Shown: positions 39,156-49,853, counted from the stretch's first letter. The stretch: DNA of 64,000 bases from Treponema sp. (GCA_024682655.1 JAIKYZ010000105.1:19650-83649); one strand, 5' to 3'. Numbers and translations: made by a program. The notes: generated by a model from the sequence alone, not told the origin.

Positions 39156-41255
39156 TTATGCACTTTTCTGGGCTTTTTTGGTTTTGATTTTCTTAACAAT
39201 AATTTGATAGCTAATCAAAATTGCCATAAATATAAGTCCAAAAATATCTGTCTTTGTTTCTGGAATTACACAAAGAAGACCTGCAATTATAAATAAAACT
39301 CTTTCAATAATATCAAAAGTCTTAATTAATTTTTTAGATTTTTTACTTCCATGGAAGATTCCTGTAAATGCAAAGCCATAACCTTCAAGTCCAACACTCA
39401 TACCAAACATTCCTATTAAAGCTGTTGCGATAATCGAAATAACTCCAAGAGGGGTAGAATCGATCATAAGCATTCTAGGATTGTAAACAAACATATATGG
39501 AATAATAAAGGCTCCTATGGCCAGTTTCGTGGCATTAAAGGCCGTCTTCATTGGTTTGGCCCGGGCAATAGCGGCTCCTGCAATTGCGGCTAAGGCAACT
39601 GGTGGTGTTACATCGGCAATTATACCAAAGTAGAAGGCAAACATATGGGCTGCCAGAGGTACAACTCCCAGCTGAATAATTGCTCCAGCGGTAATTGTCG
39701 AAGTGATAAGGTAATTGGCGGTTGTAGGAGCTCCCATACCTAAAATAATCGAAGCTAACATAGTGAATAGAAGGGTTAGGAATAATTTTCCGTGGGCTAA
39801 AGAAACAAGTCCTGCTCCAAGTTTAAGTCCTAAACCGGTTAAAGTTACAATTCCAATAATAATTCCAGCCATACCACAGGCAATTGCTACCGAAATAATA
39901 TTTCTGGCGGCGGCACACATAACTTCAAGAATATCTTTACCTCTGAAAGTTGGTTTGTGACCTTTTGCAATATCTACTAAAGAAACTGACAATCCAATAA
40001 GAAGACAGGCAAGAATACCCATAAAGGCAGCGTATACTGCAGTTTTTCCAATACAAAGGAAAACAATGATTACAATCAAAGGCAAAATCATATAAGAGCG
40101 GAGTAAAAGTGGACCAACTTTTGGAAGCTGTTCACGAGGAAGTCCTTTTAATCCAAGTTTTTTAGCTTCAAGGTGTACAGTAATAAAGATTCCAGCAAAA
40201 TATAAAAGGGCAGGAATAATTGCGGCCTTTACAATTGTGATATAAGGCATTCCTAAACTTTCTGCCATAAGGAAGGCTGCGGCACCCATGATTGGAGGCA
40301 TCAACTGTCCACCTGTAGAGGCTGCTGCTTCTACGGCTCCAGCGAATTCTCCTTTATAGCCCAATTTTTTCATCATTGGGATTGTAAAAGAACCTGAACC
40401 AACAGTGTTTGAAACTGAAGAACCAGAAACAGTTCCTAAAAGGGCAGAAGATAAAACTGCTACTTTTGCAGGACCTCCACTGGCACCACCGGCAATTGCA
40501 TTACACAAGTCAATAAAGAACTGTCCAATTCCTGTACGTTCCAGAAGGGCACCAAAAAGAATGAAAAGGAAAATAAAAGTAGAACAGGCCCCAATAGGAG
40601 TACCCATAATTCCTTCTGTATTGTAAAAAAGATGGCATACTACTCTTTGTAAAGAATAACCTCTGTGGTGTAAGAAACCTGGCAGGAATTTTCCAATAAA
40701 GGCATAAAGCATAAAAACTGCCGCAATAATCATGATTGGAAGACCAACAATACGTCGGCAGCTTTCAAAAAGAATTAATATTCCCACAATTCCAATTATT
40801 ACATCAAGAACTGTGTTATTACCGGCACGGCTTACTAAAGTGTTCTGAAAACCGTGGGCATACATCTGAAAGTTTATAACGATGTAAAGCCAGCATCCGG
40901 CACCTGCAAGTCCCAGTGCAACATCATACCAGGGCAGGGTGTTTTTAGGCATTTTTTTAGTAGCGGGGAAGAGCAAAAAGGCAAGAAGTTGAACGAAAGC
41001 AAGATGGGACGCTCTTAAAACCTGGGCTGGAACATGACCCGAAAGACTTGCGTAAAGCTGAAAAACTACAAAAATGATGGAAATGACTACAGTAATGTAC
41101 TGTCTCCAGCATTTATGTTCGCGGTAAGCTTGTTCTCTGTCTAAGTCTTTCATTAATTTCTGCATTTCTTTTTCGTTAGTTGTTGGCAGAATGTTCTCGA
41201 CAGGACCACTGGAGTGCGGATCTTTTTTGCTTTGAGAAGTTTTGTTTTTGTCCAT
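39156..41255 (-). CDS. TRAP transporter large fused permease (4TM/12TM, TAXI type)
   Basis: GSGSFTIPMMKKLGYKGEFAGAVEAAASTGGQLMPPIMGAAAF; ILGMGAPTTANYLITS. Confidence 0.93.
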   Translation of the reverse strand: MDKNKTSQSKKDPHSSGPVENILPTTNEKEMQKLMKDLDREQAYREHKCWRQYITVVISIIFVVFQLYASLSGHVPAQVLRASHLAFVQLLAFLLFPATKKMPKNTLPWYDVALGLAGAGCWLYIVINFQMYAHGFQNTLVSRAGNNTVLDVIIGIVGILILFESCRRIVGLPIMIIAAVFMLYAFIGKFLPGFLHHRGYSLQRVVCHLFYNTEGIMGTPIGACSTFIFLFILFGALLERTGIGQFFIDLCNAIAGGASGGPAKVAVLSSALLGTVSGSSVSNTVGSGSFTIPMMKKLGYKGEFAGAVEAAASTGGQLMPPIMGAAAFLMAESLGMPYITIVKAAIIPALLYFAGIFITVHLEAKKLGLKGLPREQLPKVGPLLLRSYMILPLIVIIVFLCIGKTAVYAAFMGILACLLIGLSVSLVDIAKGHKPTFRGKDILEVMCAAARNIISVAIACGMAGIIIGIVTLTGLGLKLGAGLVSLAHGKLFLTLLFTMLASIILGMGAPTTANYLITSTITAGAIIQLGVVPLAAHMFAFYFGIIADVTPPVALAAIAGAAIARAKPMKTAFNATKLAIGAFIIPYMFVYNPRMLMIDSTPLGVISIIATALIGMFGMSVGLEGYGFAFTGIFHGSKKSKKLIKTFDIIERVLFIIAGLLCVIPETKTDIFGLIFMAILISYQIIVKKIKTKKAQKSA

Positions 41256-41275
41256 TTGGACCTCCTTTTTTATAA

Positions 41276-41818
41276 TTATTTTATTTTATGTAATAAAAAG
41301 TTCATTAAAGAAACTTTTTTGATTTGCAAAATTATACTTGTCTGTGGCTTGAAATAATCGGTTAAGAAATATTCCTTTGTCTTTAGATTATTAAAATCTT
41401 CATTTAATTCAAAAGTGATGGAATGATTAGCAATAATTCCTACAGCCATTACAAGTTTGTCTACTTTTCTTTGTAAATTGCTGATTTTATAACCATTACT
41501 TGTAACAGTAAATTCTGCTCTAGGACTTTCTGAAGCTTCTGGAATTCCTGCTCCGTAAGAAACAAATATTGTCTGATTAATTAAGAGGTTTCCGTCTTTT
41601 AAACATTCGTAATAGTCGTGAACTCTACCCTTATTTACAGAATGGGTATAAGAAAGGGTAAAGCCCTTCTTGTATCCATCCAAAGAATAATAAACTTCTG
41701 AAGGATTTTTTCTATTACTGATACTAAGAAGGGTTATTGCAGGAGTAAATAAGATTACCCCTGCAAGTAATAAAAAGAATAATAATGTAAAAATAAATAA
41801 GTAAGATTTTCTTTTCAA
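41276..41818 (-). CDS. DUF1850-like protein
   Basis: FTLSYTHSVNKGRVHDYYE; position between the TAXI SBP and TRAP permease. Confidence 0.75.
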   Translation of the reverse strand: MKRKSYLFIFTLLFFLLLAGVILFTPAITLLSISNRKNPSEVYYSLDGYKKGFTLSYTHSVNKGRVHDYYECLKDGNLLINQTIFVSYGAGIPEASESPRAEFTVTSNGYKISNLQRKVDKLVMAVGIIANHSITFELNEDFNNLKTKEYFLTDYFKPQTSIILQIKKVSLMNFLLHKIK

Positions 41819-41840
41819 TTTTTTAATTTCATTGAGTAAA

Positions 41841-42803
41841 TTACTCAGTGATTAAACCAAGTTCTTTGTAATATTTAAGTGCACCAGGGTGGAATGGAAC
41901 TGAAACACCTGTAACTGCAGCGGCAGCAGAAACTTCAGCACCTTTTGCATGTCCACGAGCAAGTTCATCTAAGTTTTCGAATAAAGCTTTTGTCATCTGG
42001 TAAACAGTTTCTTCATCAAGTTTAGCACTAACTGCCAAGGTTGCTTTAATTGCTAAAGCAGATGTATCTGTGTCTGTACCCTTATAAGTTCCACCAGGGA
42101 TTGTTGTAAGAGTGTAGAAAGAATATTTACCCATGATTGATTCAGCAGCTTCTCCACTTACTGGAACTAATGAAAGTCCTGCAGTAAAGGCTAATTCCTG
42201 TAAAGCTGAGTTAGGAACTCCGGCAGTAATAAAACATCCGTCCAAAGTACCATTCTGAATACCATCAGCAGATTCTTTGAAAGAAAGGTTATTCTTTTTG
42301 ATATCATCAAAAGAAATTCCGTAGCCTTCCATAATCTGTTTTGCATTGAATTCTACGCCAGAACCAGCATCGCCTACAGAAATACGTTTATCAGCAAAAT
42401 CAGCAACAGAAGTAATTCCACTTGACTGAGCTACTGCAATCTGTACTACTTCTGGATAAAGAGTACCAATTGTTAATACATTTTCGAGTTTTTCGCCGGC
42501 AAATAAGTCTGTTCCGTTATATGCATAATCCATAACATCGTTCTGAACAATTGCGAATTCTGCTTCACCTTTATTAATAAGACGAAGATTTTCTGCAGAT
42601 GCACCTGTTGCCTGTGCTGTTACATTCATATTTTCTACTTTTGTGTTCCAAATATTGGCGATTGCTCCACCGAATGGATAATAAGTTCCACTAGTTCCGC
42701 CAGTTGCAAGAATGTAATCTTTCTTAGCTGTTGTTTTTGTACAACCTGTTAAAAGTACAGCTGCTGCAAGGAGAGCAACTGAAACAATTTTTAATTTTTT
42801 CAT
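41841..42803 (-). CDS. TAXI family TRAP transporter solute-binding lipoprotein
   Basis: LLTGCTKTTAKKDYILATGGTSGTYYPFGGAIANIWN; VGDAGSGVEFNAKQIMEGYG. Confidence 0.93.
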   Translation of the reverse strand: MKKLKIVSVALLAAAVLLTGCTKTTAKKDYILATGGTSGTYYPFGGAIANIWNTKVENMNVTAQATGASAENLRLINKGEAEFAIVQNDVMDYAYNGTDLFAGEKLENVLTIGTLYPEVVQIAVAQSSGITSVADFADKRISVGDAGSGVEFNAKQIMEGYGISFDDIKKNNLSFKESADGIQNGTLDGCFITAGVPNSALQELAFTAGLSLVPVSGEAAESIMGKYSFYTLTTIPGGTYKGTDTDTSALAIKATLAVSAKLDEETVYQMTKALFENLDELARGHAKGAEVSAAAAVTGVSVPFHPGALKYYKELGLITE

Positions 42804-42865
42804 GATTTCCTCCAATCTAAAATATTGTTATATTTTACTATACAAATGGGGTTAAAACAATAAAG

Positions 42866-42893
42866 CCTATGACGGAAATCACAGGCTTTTTTG
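42866..42893. terminator. Intergenic hairpin / terminator
   Basis: AAAGCCTATGACGGAAATCACAGGCTTTTTT. Confidence 0.6.
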
Positions 42894-42966
42894 TTTATTT
42901 GGCACAAAATATATAACTTTTATTCCAGTATCTTGGCTTTTTTAAGATTTTATTTGCTTAAATTGC

Positions 42967-43740
42967 TTACCAGTGGCCGCTTGCACCACCACCGCCAAAA
43001 TGTCCACCGCCCCCGTGGAAGCCTCCTCCAAAAGAAGAACCAGAACCAAATCCGCTGCCAAAGGAAGAATTATTTGACCTTCGGTAGTTACTTCCTCCTA
43101 TAAAGAATAGGGGACCAAAGAAAGATCTTCTTCCACTTCTTGAAATTATTATGATAAAGAGGAAAATCAGCCAGATAATCATAGATAAAATTCCATAGGC
43201 AACTTCGCTGCTTTCGTCCTTATCTTCTTCAACAGAATCTGTGATGAGTTCTGCATTGTCACTTGCTATACCCACCATATTTTTAATTCCTTTTTCAATT
43301 CCAGAAGAATAATCTCCGTCTTTGAATTCAGGAATTATTACATTTCGGATGATTAAACCACATTTTGCATCGGTTAATTTTCCTTCCAGTCCGTAACCAA
43401 CTTCTATTCTTACTAATCTTTCTTGCAGGGCAACCAGTAAAAGGGCCCCATCATCTTTATCTTTTCTACCAATCTGCCATTTTTCTGCCGCTTTGATACT
43501 AAAAGAAGTGATGTCATCTCCCTGAAGGCTTGGAATTGTAAGTACAACCATTTGAATCCCGGTAGAATCTTCCAGAGACTTGAGGTAATTTACGATTTCT
43601 TCTTCTGTATTTTGATTAATGATATTGGCATAATCGTTTACCCGTCCCTTTAAGGCTGGAACTTCAAGTGCCCAAAGGCCTGTAATATTTAATGTAAGAA
43701 GTGCTAATAAAAAGAATCTTTTAATTTTGTTTAGTACCAT
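42967..43740 (-). CDS. TPM domain (YgcG-like) protein with Gly-rich tail
   Basis: VPALKGRVNDYANIINQNTEEEIVNYLKSLEDSTGIQMVVLTIPSLQG; tail GGGFHGGGGHFGGGGASGHW. Confidence 0.9.
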   Translation of the reverse strand: MVLNKIKRFFLLALLTLNITGLWALEVPALKGRVNDYANIINQNTEEEIVNYLKSLEDSTGIQMVVLTIPSLQGDDITSFSIKAAEKWQIGRKDKDDGALLLVALQERLVRIEVGYGLEGKLTDAKCGLIIRNVIIPEFKDGDYSSGIEKGIKNMVGIASDNAELITDSVEEDKDESSEVAYGILSMIIWLIFLFIIIISRSGRRSFFGPLFFIGGSNYRRSNNSSFGSGFGSGSSFGGGFHGGGGHFGGGGASGHW

Positions 43741-44438
43741 TCTTCATCCTCCAGAATTACAAGTCCATCCGAAAGTTCATTTGGATTTTCTTCATGGGCA
43801 GGGAAATTTTCGGCAAGAAGTTGTCCGCATTTTTCAACCGCAATAGTAAAAGCTTCTTTTGTTTTACCGTTTTTAAGATTTTCTGCCATTTCATCAGCAA
43901 TAAGATTCCACATATCCTGACTGATTTTTTTATTTATGCCGGAATCTGCAACAATTCTTACCTGATGTTCCATATAGGAAACAAAAATCAAAATACCGGA
44001 ATGTTCTGCAGTGTCATAAACGCCACTTTCGGTAAAATAACGGAAGGCCCGGTGGGTAACACACTGACTTTGAATTCTTTTTGGAACAATTATTCTGTCT
44101 ATAGCAGGAATATTTGCAAGGTAAAAAGCAATTACAATAGCTGCAAAACAAGAAATTACAAAAAAGGCCGGAAGAATCCATACAGGTTCATTCTGCCAGT
44201 AGAGAACTTTGTAAAGATTGTGAATCTTCTCTGAAAAAGAAAGTAGAACTATAAGTACAATTGCCGCAAAAACATTAGAGGCCAATAATTCCCAGTAAGA
44301 ATAATGGGCACTTTCTGCAGTAACTGCCAGGGCAATTTCCCCGGTAGTTTTTTCTTCTTCCTTTGCAACAGATTCCTTGATATCCTCAAAATCTTTTTCT
44401 TTAAGATTTAGTCTTTTGATTAAAGTTTTATATTTCAA
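43731..44438 (-). CDS. TPM domain membrane protein
   Basis: SGVYDTAEHSGILIFVSYMEHQVRIVADSGINKKISQDMW. Confidence 0.85.
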   Translation of the reverse strand: MKYKTLIKRLNLKEKDFEDIKESVAKEEEKTTGEIALAVTAESAHYSYWELLASNVFAAIVLIVLLSFSEKIHNLYKVLYWQNEPVWILPAFFVISCFAAIVIAFYLANIPAIDRIIVPKRIQSQCVTHRAFRYFTESGVYDTAEHSGILIFVSYMEHQVRIVADSGINKKISQDMWNLIADEMAENLKNGKTKEAFTIAVEKCGQLLAENFPAHEENPNELSDGLVILEDEEWY

Positions 44439-44470
44439 TTAAGTCTCCAGATATAGATTTTTTACTGAAA

Positions 44471-45076
44471 TTAAAATTCAACTTTTGGGGCAGTTTGAGC
44501 TTGAGCAGAAGCAGTAAAGTAGGATTTTTTCTCAAAGCCACTCATGTTTGCAATAATGTTTGAAGGGAAGGCTCTTACAATTTTGTTGTAAACCTTGGCA
44601 CTTTCATTAAAACGCTGGCGGGCAACAGTAATTCTGTTTTCACTTCCTTCAAGCTGATCCTGCAGGGCAAGGAAATTTTCATTTGCCTTTAATTCAGGAT
44701 AATTTTCTGAAACAGCAAGTAAACGCTGGAGGCTTGATCCCAATTGATCTTGAACTTCCTGATATCTTGCAAAGGCTTCTGGATCATTTAAAATTTCATC
44801 ACTAAGGTTAATCTGACCACCGGCTTTTGAACGGGCTTCTGCAACCTGAGTAAATACATCACTTTCGTGGCTGGCTGCTGCTTTTACGGTAGAAACAAGA
44901 TTTGGAATTAAATCTAAACGTCTCTGATACTGATTTTGAACTTCTGCCCAGGCAGCTTCAAGGTTTTCATCAGCACTTACAAGAGAGTTATAAGTTTTCT
45001 TGTAGCAGGAAGCAATTGATAAAAGACAAACCAGAACAATGATTATTGCAATGGCCCATTTTGGAAATTTTTTCAT
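44471..45076 (-). CDS. LemA family protein
   Basis: YNSLVSADENLEAAWAEVQNQYQRRLDLIPNLVSTVKAAASHE; FPSNIIANMSGFEKKSYFTA. Confidence 0.95.
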   Translation of the reverse strand: MKKFPKWAIAIIIVLVCLLSIASCYKKTYNSLVSADENLEAAWAEVQNQYQRRLDLIPNLVSTVKAAASHESDVFTQVAEARSKAGGQINLSDEILNDPEAFARYQEVQDQLGSSLQRLLAVSENYPELKANENFLALQDQLEGSENRITVARQRFNESAKVYNKIVRAFPSNIIANMSGFEKKSYFTASAQAQTAPKVEF

Positions 45077-45231
45077 AGGGATTCTCCTCTCATTCTTTTT
45101 TTTAAATTTAAGTATTCAAAATATTAATGTCAATAAAATAATATAGTTTTATGTTTTTCTTAAACCTTGCCCGCCTTTCAAATTCATTATAAAATAAAAG
45201 TAGTTATATTATTTTTTTAGGAGAATTATTG

Positions 45232-45861
45232 ATGAATAATTTTATTTTCTTAGGACCTCCAGGAGCTGGAAAAGGTTCTTTAGCTGTTAAAGTTGCAGAA
45301 GACTACAAAATCCCACATATTTCTACAGGTGACATTTTCCGTGCTAATATTAAGGCTCAGACTCCACTTGGAGTTAAAGTAAAGGCAATTATTGATTCTG
45401 GTTCATTGGTTAGCGATGAACTTACTTTTGAACTTGTAAAAGACCGCCTTGCTCAGGATGACTGTAAAAATGGTTATATTCTTGATGGATTCCCACGTAC
45501 AATTCCACAGGCAGAAATGCTCGAAGGTCTTGTAGCAGATGTTAAAGTTGTAAACTTCGAAATCCAGGACGAAATTGTAATCAAACGTCTTTCTACTCGC
45601 CGTGTTTGTAAAGCCTGTGGTGCAAACTACAATGTTCTTACTCTTAAACCAAAGGTAGATGGTATTTGTGATAAATGTGGTGGTGAACTTTATCAGCGTG
45701 ATGATGATAAACAGGAATCAATTCTTCACAGAATGGATGTTTACCGCGAACAGACAGAACCTTTAATCAATTTCTATAAAGAAAAGGGAAAGATTACAGA
45801 TTTGGATGCTTCAATCGAAACTGATGTTTTGCTTGGAAAATTCAAAGAAATCTTTAAATAA
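45232..45861 (+). CDS. adk: Adenylate kinase
   Basis: FLGPPGAGKGSLAVKVAEDYKIPHISTGDIFR; zinc-finger lid CKACGANYN...CDKCGGELYQRDDD. Confidence 0.96.
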   Translation: MNNFIFLGPPGAGKGSLAVKVAEDYKIPHISTGDIFRANIKAQTPLGVKVKAIIDSGSLVSDELTFELVKDRLAQDDCKNGYILDGFPRTIPQAEMLEGLVADVKVVNFEIQDEIVIKRLSTRRVCKACGANYNVLTLKPKVDGICDKCGGELYQRDDDKQESILHRMDVYREQTEPLINFYKEKGKITDLDASIETDVLLGKFKEIFK

Positions 45862-45883
45862 GCTTTTTTGAATTGATTTAAGG

Positions 45884-45918
45884 GCCCGCAGATTTTTATT
45901 ATTTGCGGGCTTTTTTTA
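45884..45918 (+). terminator. Terminator of adk
   Basis: GCCCGCAGAT...ATTTGCGGGCTTTTTTT. Confidence 0.85.
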
Positions 45919-45927
45919 TTTAACTTA

Positions 45928-46521
45928 CTAATCGTTAATTCCCAGCGATTTTATAATTTGACCCTGCAAATTGTAGAGACTAACAAGGCCCTTTTCGTAA
46001 ATTGCAAAGCCTGCTGGAGAATCTTCTTTTGGAAGACTGATAGAACCTGGATTACAGATTAAATTTCCTTCTTCATTTTTTTCCAGAAGTTGAACGTGAG
46101 TGTGGCCATAAAGAATAAGGCTTGGATTATTTACAATAATTTTTTTATTTGCAGATTCGCAGCCTTTTGGTAGCTTTCCATTTTTAAGTACCGGTGCGTA
46201 AATGTGGCCGTGACTTGCAAAAATACTTACACCCTGGTCAATTATCTGGAAGTAGTCGCCCATAAGCGGAAAATTCAAAACCATCTGGTCAACTTCAGCG
46301 TCGCAGTTACCCCGGCAGGCAATTATTTTATGAGCCAGGGAATTTAATTTTATGGCCAGCTCTTTAGGATTGTGGCCCTGGGGCAGGGGATTTCTTGGCC
46401 CGTGGTAAAGTAAATCTCCAAGCAATAAAAGTTTATCGCAGTTAAAAGAATCAAAAAAATCTATAATTTTTTCAAAAGCGGTCAAAGAACCGTGAATATC
46501 AGAACAAATTAAATATTTCAT
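45928..46521 (-). CDS. YfcE/MJ0936 family phosphodiesterase
   Basis: SDIHGSLTAFEKI, LGDLLYHGPRN, RGNCDAEVD, YGHTHVQ, NPGSISLPK. Confidence 0.93.
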   Translation of the reverse strand: MKYLICSDIHGSLTAFEKIIDFFDSFNCDKLLLLGDLLYHGPRNPLPQGHNPKELAIKLNSLAHKIIACRGNCDAEVDQMVLNFPLMGDYFQIIDQGVSIFASHGHIYAPVLKNGKLPKGCESANKKIIVNNPSLILYGHTHVQLLEKNEEGNLICNPGSISLPKEDSPAGFAIYEKGLVSLYNLQGQIIKSLGIND

Positions 46522-46574
46522 GGCCCTAGTTTAGCAGAGATAAAAAAATATAACTAGAAAGGCCGGACTTTTTC

Positions 46575-47531
46575 TTATTTCTGGCTGTAAATTTTTAATA
46601 ATTGGTTTACCCGGTTTAGATTTTTCTTTTTGTCTTTTACCCATTCCGGGGCGATTAAAGAATTTTTGGGAGGGTCTCCGGTTAACCTGTGAATTACCAT
46701 TTGGGAAGGCATAAGTTTAAGGGCTTCTTCTACAAGTTCAAAATATTTTTCCTGGCTTAGGGCTGGGAATTCTTTTTGTTTGTAGGGATTTTCTAAGCCG
46801 CTTCCTTTTAATATATATAGTACAGTGATTTTTATACCGTCACTTCCTGCCTGAATAACTCTTTTTACGCTTTTTAATATCTGAGCCTTGTCTTCAATAC
46901 CCCGGGGAAAATCAGGATTAGGAAGTCCAAAAATTAAATGGGTTACCACGTGGATTTTTTTTGATGCCTTGTGCAGGGCTTTTACAGCCTGGTCGTAAAC
47001 TGAAGTCTGGTAACAGCGGTTAAAATACAGGGCACTTTCATCATTTTCTGTTTGAAGACCAAGTTCTACCTGTATAAAAGTTTTTTCTGCAAGCTGGGCC
47101 AAAATCTCCAGCATTTCTTCATTAAGGCAATCGGGACGACTTCCCAGGGCAAGACCTACAATTCCCTCCTGGGACAGGGTTTCTTCCCACTTTGCTTTTA
47201 ATTCCCGGGGATTTCCATAAGTATTGGTAAAATTCTGAAAATAGGCTATGTATTTGCCCTCTTTTATTTCCACTTCTGGATTTTCTTCCAAAAGTCTTTT
47301 ATTTTTTCTGGAAAATTTAGAGTTTACAAGTTTTTTTGCAATTTGAATCTGCTCTGTAATCGAAAGATTTTTTTGAGGAGTAAAATCACCACTGCCCCTT
47401 GCTGAACAAAAACTGCAGCCTGCAAGCCCCTTACTTCCATCCCGGTTTGGACAAGTGCAGCCGGCATCTAAAGAGATTTTATAAACTTTCTGGCCAAATA
47501 AATTTTTGTAAAAATCGCTTACAGAAATCAA
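46575..47531 (-). CDS. TIGR01212-type radical SAM protein
   Basis: YKISLDAGCTCPNRDGSKGLAGCSFCSARGSGDF. Confidence 0.9.
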   Translation of the reverse strand: MISVSDFYKNLFGQKVYKISLDAGCTCPNRDGSKGLAGCSFCSARGSGDFTPQKNLSITEQIQIAKKLVNSKFSRKNKRLLEENPEVEIKEGKYIAYFQNFTNTYGNPRELKAKWEETLSQEGIVGLALGSRPDCLNEEMLEILAQLAEKTFIQVELGLQTENDESALYFNRCYQTSVYDQAVKALHKASKKIHVVTHLIFGLPNPDFPRGIEDKAQILKSVKRVIQAGSDGIKITVLYILKGSGLENPYKQKEFPALSQEKYFELVEEALKLMPSQMVIHRLTGDPPKNSLIAPEWVKDKKKNLNRVNQLLKIYSQK

Positions 47532-47536
47532 TTTAT

Positions 47537-48562
47537 TTATCTTTTTACTTGAGAAAGACCTCTTTTGAATTGAGGAATTCTTGCACAGGTGATTGTATCC
47601 CAGCCGCTTCTGTCACCTCTTTGTAAGAAATGATAGGCAACTCCGGCAATCATTGCTCCATTATCGCCGCAAAGTTTTAATGGAGGGAAAATACAATTAA
47701 TATCTTTTCTTTCGGCTAACATTGCTCTAAGTCTGGAATTTGCTGCAACACCACCACCGCAAACTACGGTTTTCAGGCCAGTATCATCAACTGCTTTGAT
47801 TAATCTTGAAACCAAAGTTTTAATTGCTGTTTCCTGAAAGGCTGCACACATATTTTCTGTGGAATGTTCATAACCTTCCTGCCAGAACTGATCGCACTGG
47901 TGAATTACGGCAGTTTTAAGTCCGCTAAAAGAAACATCATATTTATGTTCAACTTCATCAAGTTTAGGAACTGGGAATCGGGCTGCTTTTGGATCGCCTT
48001 TTTTAGCAAGGTTATCAATTATAACTCCACCTGGATAACCCAAGCCGTAATACTTTGCTACCTTGTCAAAAGCTTCTCCAACAGAATCATCAACTGTGGT
48101 ACCCAATATTTCCAGGTCATCAAAATTATTTACTTTACAAATGATTGAATGTCCACCGCTAACTAAAAGCCCTAAAAATGGATATTGGACGTCAGTCTCT
48201 AACTGGGCTGCGTATAAATGTCCCAGCATATGATTAATTGCAATAAAAGGTTTATTTTTTGCCCAGGCCAGAGTTTTTCCAAAGGTAAAGCCAACCATCA
48301 AAGAGCCCATAAGTCCTGGTCTGTTAGTAGCCGCAATAGCATCAACCTCGTCTAAAGTCATATTTGCTTCGGCAAGGGCCTGTTTTACAACCGGTAAAAT
48401 CCATTCTACGTGTTTTCTAGAAGCAATTTCTGGAACAACCCCTTTATAAATCTGATGAAAAGGAATCTGAGTAGCAACAACATTACTTAAAATAGTTTTT
48501 CCATCTTCAACAATGGCACAGGCTGTTTCATCACAGCTTGATTCAATTCCTAAAACCTTCAT
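47537..48562 (-). CDS. tsaD: tRNA threonylcarbamoyladenosine transferase TsaD
   Basis: VLGIESSCDETACAIVEDG; INHMLGHLYAAQLE; VCGGGVAANSRLR. Confidence 0.97.
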   Translation of the reverse strand: MKVLGIESSCDETACAIVEDGKTILSNVVATQIPFHQIYKGVVPEIASRKHVEWILPVVKQALAEANMTLDEVDAIAATNRPGLMGSLMVGFTFGKTLAWAKNKPFIAINHMLGHLYAAQLETDVQYPFLGLLVSGGHSIICKVNNFDDLEILGTTVDDSVGEAFDKVAKYYGLGYPGGVIIDNLAKKGDPKAARFPVPKLDEVEHKYDVSFSGLKTAVIHQCDQFWQEGYEHSTENMCAAFQETAIKTLVSRLIKAVDDTGLKTVVCGGGVAANSRLRAMLAERKDINCIFPPLKLCGDNGAMIAGVAYHFLQRGDRSGWDTITCARIPQFKRGLSQVKR

Positions 48563-48605
48563 CTAAAAACCTCTATAATAAAGCAATTATTTTCTATTAA
48601 TTAAA

Positions 48606-49853
48606 TTAATTTTTTCTTGCCTTGCTTGTACTTACAAGACTGAAAGTATAACCTTTTTCCTTTAATTCAGGATAAACTTCTACAAGAATGGCAGGAAGAA
48701 AATCTCCGCTCCAAACATGCCCAATCATTATAACGCTTCCCTTTTTGTTGGCATAGTCCAGGCCTTTTTCCAATTCAGAAAGAACATTAGCTCTTGTTTT
48801 TACATTATCCAAAAAGATATTTCTTTCGTAGTAAGAATAACCTAATTCCCCGGCAACATAAGGAACCTGAGTGTCTTTGTTTGTTCGGCTGTCCAAAAAG
48901 TAAATGCCTTCCTGAGAAGCAACTCTAAGAATTACTTCCATTTTCTGGGCATCGGCGGTAATTGCAGAACCTTCGTGATTATTAAAACCTGCAACTGGGC
49001 CAATCTGATTTATATTTGTAAATAAAATACTTTTTATCTGATCTTCGTCCATATCAGGAGTAATTGCTCCAGGACCAGGATTTACATTTGAATTTATAGA
49101 TTGCATTGGCTGGTGTAAAATCAGTTCTTTTCCCGGAGTATTTCTTACTCTTTTTGCAGATTCTACGGAATAAGTAATCTGAGGTAAAACAGCAATAGTC
49201 ACTGGGAAAGGTAATTCCAGGAATTTTTCAAGATGATTAAGATTTTGTCCACCATCATCAAAAACAAAAATCAACTGGGCCGAAGCTACTGCCTTTGGAA
49301 AATTGTAATCTTTTTTTACAGGAGCGGCAGGTGCAGCGGGCTTTTTACTTTCCTCTTTTTTGCTTTCCCCGGCTTTTTCTTTTGAAGTCTCCACTTTTTT
49401 ATTGTTTTTTGCGGAATCTTGATTTTCTACAAGCTGGGGTGTTTTTACAACTTTTGGGCTTTCTGATTTTGGGGCCGGACTTTTTTCTAGATTTTTTTGC
49501 TTAGGACTTTCTTCTGCCTTTTTTACATTTTCACTTTTTGGGGCAGAACTTTTATTTTGCTTATTTTCCTGAGTTTTTCTTTCTTCTTTTGATTTATTTG
49601 ATTTTTCCTCAATTTTTGCAGAAGTATTATCTTTGATATCTTCAAATCTTTCTGTAATTGCAGTCAGGGCAGGGTCTTTACTTTCTGAATTTGCAATTGT
49701 AGTGATTAATAAAAATGTTATGCAGACTACAATTATTACTGCACAGAAGATAATAATCTTATAGGCAGGAATATGTACCTTTCCCTTTGAAAGTTTTACC
49801 TTTGAGGATTTTTTTGATTTTGTCTTTGAAGTTGATTTTTTTCTTTGAGCCAT
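48606..49853 (-). CDS. Divergent polysaccharide deacetylase family protein with low-complexity linker
   Basis: QLIFVFDDGGQNLNHLEKFLELPFPVTIAVLPQ; ELILHQPMQ; GFNNHEGSAIT. N-terminal TM followed by a K/E/S/P-rich linker. The ORF-track start at 49961 would overlap thrH; MAQRKKST at 49853 is likelier. Confidence 0.88.
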   Translation of the reverse strand: MAQRKKSTSKTKSKKSSKVKLSKGKVHIPAYKIIIFCAVIIVVCITFLLITTIANSESKDPALTAITERFEDIKDNTSAKIEEKSNKSKEERKTQENKQNKSSAPKSENVKKAEESPKQKNLEKSPAPKSESPKVVKTPQLVENQDSAKNNKKVETSKEKAGESKKEESKKPAAPAAPVKKDYNFPKAVASAQLIFVFDDGGQNLNHLEKFLELPFPVTIAVLPQITYSVESAKRVRNTPGKELILHQPMQSINSNVNPGPGAITPDMDEDQIKSILFTNINQIGPVAGFNNHEGSAITADAQKMEVILRVASQEGIYFLDSRTNKDTQVPYVAGELGYSYYERNIFLDNVKTRANVLSELEKGLDYANKKGSVIMIGHVWSGDFLPAILVEVYPELKEKGYTFSLVSTSKARKN

